Positions 7,422 to 11,349 of a stretch of DNA of 11,349 nt are shown piece after piece (the stretch's first letter is position 1; the number at the start of each line of letters is the position of its first letter). A model generated the notes under the pieces. It saw nothing but the letters and a program-made list of their open reading frames with translations, had not been told where the DNA came from and made no database searches. A program made the position numbers and the translations under genes. Origin of the DNA: Deltaproteobacteria bacterium. Lineage in GTDB: Bacteria > JAEEML01. Location of the stretch: NCBI GenBank assembly GCA_016283195.1, contig JAEEML010000007.1:1-11349 (forward strand), in the 5' to 3' direction.

Positions 7422-7428
7422 CCTCCTC
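7422..7428 (-). promoter_or_regulatory. Strong Shine-Dalgarno of the cysteine-rich lipoprotein gene
   Basis: GAGGAGG on the minus strand lies 8 bases before the ATG at 7413. It fixes the start immediately before the lipoprotein signal peptide. Confidence 0.8.
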
Positions 7429-7443
7429 AGAAACAGCCATAAA

Positions 7444-7473
7444 AATGTAAGCCAAAAGCGGCTTTTTGGTCAA
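7444..7473 (-). promoter_or_regulatory. Candidate promoter for the cysteine-rich lipoprotein gene
   Basis: On the minus strand, TTGACC (7468-7473) is followed after 18 bases by TACATT (7444-7449). The -35 box matches consensus at five of six positions and the -10 box at four. Transcription would start near 7437, about 24 bases before the ATG. The spacer contains a short inverted repeat (CCAAAA/TTTTGG), which could be chance. Confidence 0.5.
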
Positions 7474-7481
7474 TCTGCTAA

Positions 7482-7510
7482 TTGCCAGGAATAAAAAGAT
7501 TTGCTAGGAG
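7482..7510 (+). promoter_or_regulatory. Weak candidate promoter for the thioredoxin/CcdA-like gene
   Basis: TTGCCA (7482-7487, five of six) is 17 bases from TAGGAG (7505-7510), which is preceded by TGC as in extended -10 promoters. The -10 box itself is poor (three of six) and overlaps a Shine-Dalgarno-like AGGAGG. It lies directly beside the oppositely oriented promoter at 7444-7473, so the two genes could share regulation. Confidence 0.3.
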
Positions 7511-7549
7511 GTTTGGCTTACAGCGCCGTAATAAAGGCTATGGCGTTTC

Positions 7550-7554
7550 GGAGG
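7550..7554 (+). promoter_or_regulatory. Shine-Dalgarno deciding the start of the thioredoxin/CcdA-like gene
   Basis: GGAGG is 5 bases before the ATG at 7560, which begins a normal signal peptide. An in-frame TTG at 7482 would add 26 basic residues ahead of the signal and has no ribosome site, so it is rejected. Confidence 0.75.
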
Positions 7555-7559
7555 TTTTA

Positions 7560-8783
7560 ATGAAAAAACGGGTATTCTTATTATTTATTGCTGCAGCAAC
7601 ATTTTTAATGCCGCAGTTTGCCTATGCTCAGGATGGAGCCACTGAGGCTGCAGCCCAGGAAAAGGCTATTGCAAACTCAGCCGCCCCGACGGCTGTGCGC
7701 CTGAATGACAACCATGAAAAACACCTTTTTTACTTTTTCTACCGCACCGGCTGCCCGCACTGCAAAGAGGCTCATCCTTATGTAAATGAATTAAAAGCCA
7801 AATATCCGGATATTACCTTTAAAGAGATAAATATCATGGATAGTGAGGAAAATCTGGAACTTTTGCGCAAAACGGCCCGCGAGCTCAAGCTGGAGAGCCT
7901 GGGCGTGCCGCTTTTTGTCATGGACGGCAAATCGGTGGTGGGCTTCCAAAAGGGGCAGCACGAAAAGCTCATCGAAGAGATGATTACCGAACACTTTTCC
8001 GATCCCAGCACCGACGCCTGTGAAGAGCGGGAGAAAAAGACCATTCAGGTGCCATTTTTGGGCCAGATTGATCCGCATCTGGTGTCGCTGCCCAGTTTTA
8101 CCTTTGTTATCGGCCTCTTGGATGGCATAAATCCCTGTGCCATGTGGGTGCTTATGTTCCTCTTAACCCTGCTTGTAAATGCCAAAAGCCGCCGCAAAGT
8201 GGTGCTCATCGGCTCTATTTTCGTCCTCTCTTCGGCAGTAGTCTATTTCCTCTTTATGACGGCCTGGCTCAATATTTTTACTTTTTTGGGCGTTTCGCCT
8301 TACGTCTCCATCGGCCTCGGTATTGTGGCTGTCACTATGGGCCTCATCAATGCCAAGGAGTTTTTCTTCTTTAAAAAGGGCGTAAGCCTCATGATTCCCG
8401 AGTCACAAAAGCCAAAACTTTTCAAGAAGATGCGCGCTATTATAAATAGCAAATCCGGCATTTTTTCCATCCTCGGAACTATAGCGCTCGCCTTTTTTGT
8501 CAATTTGATTGAGCTGGGCTGCACCGTGGGCCTGCCGGCTATTTACACCAAAGTATTAACTACTCAGCATATCGGCACCGCTACCAAGTATTTTTACATG
8601 ATGCTCTATAATCTCTATTATGTAATTCCGCTCGCTATTATCGTAGCCGGTTTTGCCTTTACCATGGGGCGCTTTAAACTGGAAGAAAAGCATGCCCGCT
8701 GGCTAAAATTGGTGAGCGGCACCCTTATGGTCACTTTGGGCCTCATCCTCATAATAAAGCCGGATCTTTTGGTTTTTGGCTAA
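7560..8783 (+). CDS. Thioredoxin-like/CcdA-DsbD-like membrane thiol-redox protein
   Basis: The 407-residue product probably moves reducing equivalents across the inner membrane to periplasmic thiols. Residues 1-23 are a signal peptide (ending AYA). Residues ~55-147 are a thioredoxin/glutaredoxin-like domain with C65-P-H-C68 in FYRTGCPHC and the cis-proline P117 in LGVPLFV. From ~178 to 405 there are about six hydrophobic segments. The first begins LDGINPCAMWVL with C193, and a later one holds LIELGCTVGLP with C321. This half-repeat with one cysteine each matches the CcdA/DsbD beta-domain pattern, where the two cysteines exchange disulfides. In classical DsbD the thioredoxin domain is C-terminal, whereas here it is N-terminal. 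No catalytic cysteine is missing. It is divergent from the cysteine-rich lipoprotein gene, a plausible substrate. The downstream rpsO appears to have its own promoter. Substrate and electron donor (thioredoxin in the family) are inferred. Confidence 0.85.
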   Translation: MKKRVFLLFIAAATFLMPQFAYAQDGATEAAAQEKAIANSAAPTAVRLNDNHEKHLFYFFYRTGCPHCKEAHPYVNELKAKYPDITFKEINIMDSEENLELLRKTARELKLESLGVPLFVMDGKSVVGFQKGQHEKLIEEMITEHFSDPSTDACEEREKKTIQVPFLGQIDPHLVSLPSFTFVIGLLDGINPCAMWVLMFLLTLLVNAKSRRKVVLIGSIFVLSSAVVYFLFMTAWLNIFTFLGVSPYVSIGLGIVAVTMGLINAKEFFFFKKGVSLMIPESQKPKLFKKMRAIINSKSGIFSILGTIALAFFVNLIELGCTVGLPAIYTKVLTTQHIGTATKYFYMMLYNLYYVIPLAIIVAGFAFTMGRFKLEEKHARWLKLVSGTLMVTLGLILIIKPDLLVFG

Positions 8784-8791
8784 TTTTCACC

Positions 8792-8813
8792 AGCTTAAGA
8801 GCAAAAGCTTTTT
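8792..8813 (+). terminator. Weak intrinsic terminator candidate after the thioredoxin/CcdA-like gene
   Basis: AGCTT (8792-8796) can pair with AAGCT (8805-8809) around an 8-base loop, followed by a short T-run to 8813. The stem is short and AT-rich, so termination would be inefficient. It sits between the stop at 8783 and the rpsO promoter, the expected place. Confidence 0.35.
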
Positions 8814-8818
8814 AAAGG

Positions 8819-8847
8819 TTGCAATCAAATAAAAAGTCTGCTATACG
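8819..8847 (+). promoter_or_regulatory. Candidate extended -10 promoter for rpsO (and pnp)
   Basis: TTGCAA (8819-8824) is 17 bases from TATACG (8842-8847), and the -10 is preceded by TGC (extended -10). Each box matches at four of six positions. Transcription would start around 8853-8855, leaving a leader of about 55 bases that contains the bulged hairpin annotated separately. Confidence 0.6.
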
Positions 8848-8851
8848 GCAA

Positions 8852-8886
8852 GCGCAATTGACGGTGCCCTCTGCCGGGGCATGCGC
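8852..8886 (+). promoter_or_regulatory. Bulged hairpin in the rpsO leader, possible S15-binding autoregulatory element
   Basis: Outer stem GCGCA (8852-8856) pairs with TGCGC (8882-8886), and inner stem TGCCC (8865-8869) pairs with GGGCA (8877-8881). The two 3' arms are contiguous, so the stems would stack with an 8-base bulge (8857-8864) on the 5' side and a 7-base loop (8870-8876). The ribosome site AAGGAG starts ten bases later. In many bacteria S15 represses its own mRNA by binding a structured leader, with different folds in different phyla. This element is in the right place, but it does not clearly match a described class by eye. If the start is really at ~8853 the outer stem sits at the extreme 5' end. 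Confidence 0.45.
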
Positions 8887-8907
8887 GACATCAAAAAGGA
8901 GTAAATA

Positions 8908-9177
8908 ATGGCGCAAACAATTGAGAAAAAAGCGGAAATTATCGAGAAATTCAAAAAGCACGATGGTGACACCGGTTCGCCGGAGGTACAAATTGCCCTC
9001 CTCACCGACCGCATCAAAACCTTGACCGACCATTTTAAAGTGCATCACAAAGATCACCACTCCAGACGTGGTCTTTTGAAACTGGTCAGCAAACGGCGCG
9101 GCCTTTTGGATTACCTCAAAAGAAAAGATTTAAACCGCTACCGCCAAATCTTGCAGGATCTTGGCCTCCGTAAATAA
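8908..9177 (+). CDS. rpsO: 30S ribosomal protein S15
   Basis: The 89-residue product is the standard S15 length and carries the family blocks [33 protein letters not shown] and LLDYLKR. S15 is a primary binder of 16S rRNA (the three-way junction of helices 20-22) and organises the central domain of the small subunit. The HDxDTGSPE and HHSRRGL residues that contact rRNA are intact. The start is the ATG at 8908 with AAGGAG six bases upstream. It is followed by a strong intrinsic terminator and then pnp, the widely conserved rpsO-pnp order. The usual upstream neighbours (truB, rbfA, infB) are absent, replaced by the thioredoxin/CcdA-like gene. The leader may carry an autoregulatory fold. Confidence 0.98.
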   Translation: MAQTIEKKAEIIEKFKKHDGDTGSPEVQIALLTDRIKTLTDHFKVHHKDHHSRRGLLKLVSKRRGLLDYLKRKDLNRYRQILQDLGLRK

Positions 9178-9190
9178 TACGGCACCTAAT

Positions 9191-9240
9191 AAGGCTTCTA
9201 AACAGCGGAAAACTCTTCGGCTGTTTAGGGGCCTTTTTTA
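9191..9240 (+). terminator. Strong intrinsic terminator between rpsO and pnp
   Basis: The arm 9191-9206 pairs continuously with 9220-9235, including CTAAACAGC with GCTGTTTAG and AGGC with GCCT. Two G-T wobble pairs lie in between, and the loop is 13 bases. A run of six to seven T follows to 9239. The stem is long and stable. As in E. coli, pnp probably depends on partial read-through from rpsO or on its own promoter. Confidence 0.9.
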
Positions 9241-9249
9241 TATGGGCCG

Positions 9250-9264
9250 TGAGCATGGGGCTCA
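9250..9264 (+). promoter_or_regulatory. Small hairpin in the pnp leader
   Basis: TGAGC (9250-9254) pairs with GCTCA (9260-9264) around five bases, nine bases before the AAGGAG of pnp. In E. coli, pnp expression is controlled by RNase III cleavage and PNPase degradation of its leader. This stem is too short to be an RNase III site alone, so a regulatory role is only a possibility. Confidence 0.25.
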
Positions 9265-9289
9265 TGGCAGTTAAGGAGATGGAAAAGAT

Positions 9290-11349
9290 ATGTCTAAAAC
9301 AGTAATGGAAACAGAAACAGGCGGAAAAAAGTACAGCTTTGAAACTGGTCTTTTGGCCCAGCAGGCCAACGGCTCGGTAATGGCGCGCCTCGGCGACACC
9401 ATGGTGCTCGTCACCGCCGTTTCGGCCAAAGAAGAACGGGCCGGGGCCGATTTTGTGCCGCTCACCGTTGATTATCAGGAAAAAATGTATGCTTCCGGGC
9501 GCATTCCCGGCGGCTTTTTCAAGCGCGAAGGCAAGCCGCGCGACAGCGAGACCCTGTCGGCCCGCTTAATCGACCGCTCCATTCGCCCGCTTATTTACAA
9601 AACATGGAACTTTGATACTCACATCGTGGCTACAGTAGTGAGTGCCGATGGCTTAAACGACCCGCACGGCATCTCCTTAACCGGCGCTTCTATGGCTATG
9701 ATGATTAGCGATATACCCTTCCAGGGGCCCATTGCCGGCCTGAGAATTGCCCGCGTTGAGGGCAAATTTGTTATCGACCCCACGCCGGCCGAGCGCGAAA
9801 AAGCCGATATCGACCTCTTTGTGGCCTCCAGCCATGAAGCTATCGTCATGGTGGAAGGCGGCGCCAAAGAGGCAACAGAAGCCGAAATCATCGATGCACT
9901 TCTCGCTGCTCATGAGGCCGCTCAGCCGCTGCTCGATATCCAGGACAAAATGGTAGCTGCCGTGGGCAAAACCAAACGGCCGGTGCCCGAGCGGGCTACC
10001 GATGAAGTGCTCATGGCTACAGTGGAAGCCGCAGCCAAAGACATCATCACCAAAGCTTATTCCATTAAGACCAAGCTGGCTCGCTATGCCGCTGTGGACG
10101 ACGGCTGGAAAGAGCTCATGGAAAAGCTCACCTCCGCGCAGCCGGAGCTCGCTGAACGCAAAGAAGAAATCCATGGCATGTATGAAAAGCTCCAGGCTGC
10201 TCATGTGCGCAATATGATAGTGGAAACCGGCCACCGCATTGACGGCCGCAGCACCACCGAAGTGCGCCCCATCAGCTGCGAAGTTGGCGTTTTGCCGCGC
10301 GTCCACGGCTCAGCTCTCTTTACCCGTGGTGAGACTCAGGCTCTTGTCACCGCCACTTTGGGCACTCACCTTGATGAGCAAAAATTAGAGGAGCTCTGCG
10401 GCGAAGAATATAAGCGCTTTATACTGCACTATAACTTCCCGCCCTTCTCTGTGGGCGAAGCCAAACCGCTGCGCAGCCCCGGCCGCCGCGAAATCGGCCA
10501 TGGTGCTCTGGCTGAGCGGGCTATTTTGCAGATGCTGCCCTTTGCCAAGGATCCGGCCAAGCAAAAAGACTTCCCCTACACCGTGCGCGTAGTCTCTGAT
10601 ATTTTGGGCTCCAACGGCAGCTCTTCTCAGGCTACTATTTGCGGCTCTTCCCTGGCTCTCATGGATGCCGGCGTACCTATTGGCGATGCTGTTGCCGGTA
10701 TTGCTATGGGCCTCATCAAAGAGGGCGATAAGATTGTCATTTTAACCGATATCCTGGGCGACGAAGACCACCTGGGCGATATGGACTTCAAAGTAGCCGG
10801 TACCAAGAAGGGTGTCACTGCCATTCAGATGGATATCAAAATCACCGGTATCGACCGCACCATTCTGGAACGCGCCCTCTCCCAGGCCCGCGACGGTCGG
10901 CTCCATATTTTGGGCATTATGAATAATTGCATCTCCGCGCCGAGAAGTGAGATTTCGCCTTATGCTCCGCGCTATATCACCATCAATGTGCGCCCGGAGA
11001 AGATTAAAGATGTCATCGGCCCCGGCGGCAAAGTTATTAAAGACATTGTGGCCAAAACCGGCTGTTCTATTGAAGTGCAAGATAGCGGCGCCATTAATAT
11101 CGCTTCTACCGATACTGCTAAAGCCGAGCTGGCTGTTAAAATTATTAAGGGGCTCACTGCCGAAGTGGAACTTGGCAAATATTATATAGGTAAAGTCACC
11201 AGTATTAAAGACTTTGGTGCCTTTATCGAAGTGCTCCCCGGCACCGACGGCCTCTGCCACATCAGCGAGCTGGCCGATTACCGGGTGAAAGATGTCCACG
11301 ACGAGCTGGAAGAGGGCCAGGAAGTATTGGTCAAAGTCATCGGCATTGA
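9290..11349 (+). CDS. pnp: Polynucleotide phosphorylase (3' end outside window)
   Basis: PNPase is the phosphorolytic 3'-5' exoribonuclease of bacterial mRNA decay, a ring-shaped homotrimer that often joins the RNA degradosome. The frame is open from ATG 9290 to the window end (686 codons plus two bases), so only the last part of the protein is missing. In order it shows a first RNase PH-like domain (for example [13 protein letters not shown] and [13 protein letters not shown]), an all-helical linker (~240-310), a second RNase PH domain with GRREIGHG, then SNGSSS (441-446) and [12 protein letters not shown] (490-501) with catalytic acidic D491 and D497. A KH domain with GPGG (577-580) follows, then an S1 domain starting near 630 ([14 protein letters not shown]) and cut off. 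All catalytic motifs match E. coli closely. AAGGAG (9273-9278) is 11 bases before the start, slightly far, and another ATG at 9279 is out of frame. Confidence 0.97.
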   Translation, partial: MSKTVMETETGGKKYSFETGLLAQQANGSVMARLGDTMVLVTAVSAKEERAGADFVPLTVDYQEKMYASGRIPGGFFKREGKPRDSETLSARLIDRSIRPLIYKTWNFDTHIVATVVSADGLNDPHGISLTGASMAMMISDIPFQGPIAGLRIARVEGKFVIDPTPAEREKADIDLFVASSHEAIVMVEGGAKEATEAEIIDALLAAHEAAQPLLDIQDKMVAAVGKTKRPVPERATDEVLMATVEAAAKDIITKAYSIKTKLARYAAVDDGWKELMEKLTSAQPELAERKEEIHGMYEKLQAAHVRNMIVETGHRIDGRSTTEVRPISCEVGVLPRVHGSALFTRGETQALVTATLGTHLDEQKLEELCGEEYKRFILHYNFPPFSVGEAKPLRSPGRREIGHGALAERAILQMLPFAKDPAKQKDFPYTVRVVSDILGSNGSSSQATICGSSLALMDAGVPIGDAVAGIAMGLIKEGDKIVILTDILGDEDHLGDMDFKVAGTKKGVTAIQMDIKITGIDRTILERALSQARDGRLHILGIMNNCISAPRSEISPYAPRYITINVRPEKIKDVIGPGGKVIKDIVAKTGCSIEVQDSGAINIASTDTAKAELAVKIIKGLTAEVELGKYYIGKVTSIKDFGAFIEVLPGTDGLCHISELADYRVKDVHDELEEGQEVLVKVIGI

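Noticed and set aside
7449-7469. Inverted repeat CCAAAA/TTTTGG between the divergent genes, considered as a terminator.
   Set aside because: It lies between the start codons of divergent genes, where no transcript needs terminating, and falls within the candidate promoter spacer. It is more likely chance or, at best, an operator.
9677-11299. Minus-strand open frames opposite pnp (9677-10306 and 10742-11299).
   Set aside because: pnp on the plus strand is unmistakable across the whole stretch, and the opposite frames have no family resemblance or ribosome sites.

Overview
The window reads as chromosomal DNA from a Gram-negative bacterium of moderate GC content. Nearly every gene has a clear Shine-Dalgarno sequence. 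Several products carry signal peptides and look like outer-membrane beta-barrels. One is a very cysteine-rich lipoprotein that opens with a 'CGNG...GEECDG' module of the kind common in Myxococcota and other former Deltaproteobacteria (including Bradymonadales-like lineages). That lineage is an inference from family flavour, not a phylogenetic result. No mobile element, CRISPR array, tRNA or rRNA was found, and no gene-free stretch exceeds about 150 bases.

Layout, left to right. (1) 1-217, plus: the C-terminus of a YciO/Sua5/YrdC-family protein, cut by the window edge. (2) 259-1518, plus: peptidase T (pepT), 41 bases downstream and possibly co-transcribed. (3) 1541-3528, plus: a strong sigma70-type promoter, then a small secreted helical protein, then a predicted outer-membrane beta-barrel. 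(4) 3580-5912, minus, convergent with (3): an unrecognised protein ending in a KOW-like domain, translationally coupled by ATGA to a second predicted beta-barrel. (5) 6055-7413, minus: a cysteine-rich lipoprotein with eight Cys-x5/6-Cys-x4/5-Cys units and 46 cysteines after the lipidated one. (6) 7560-8783, plus, divergent from (5): a membrane thiol-redox protein with an exported N-terminal thioredoxin-like domain (CPHC) and a CcdA/DsbD-like membrane domain with two conserved-looking cysteines. (7) 8908 to the end, plus: the conserved pair rpsO (ribosomal protein S15) and pnp (polynucleotide phosphorylase), separated by a strong intrinsic terminator. pnp runs off the right edge inside its S1 domain.

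How it may fit together. The two ends are housekeeping genes for RNA modification-type proteins, peptide turnover, translation and RNA decay. The middle, about 1.6-8.8 kb, is almost entirely envelope genes of unknown function. The most suggestive arrangement is the divergent pair of a disulfide-rich lipoprotein and a thioredoxin-CcdA-like fusion, which would make sense as a substrate and its thiol-redox partner. The KOW/beta-barrel couple and the small secreted protein/beta-barrel couple are two further uncharacterised units. The rpsO leader can fold into a compact bulged hairpin that could be an S15 autoregulatory element.
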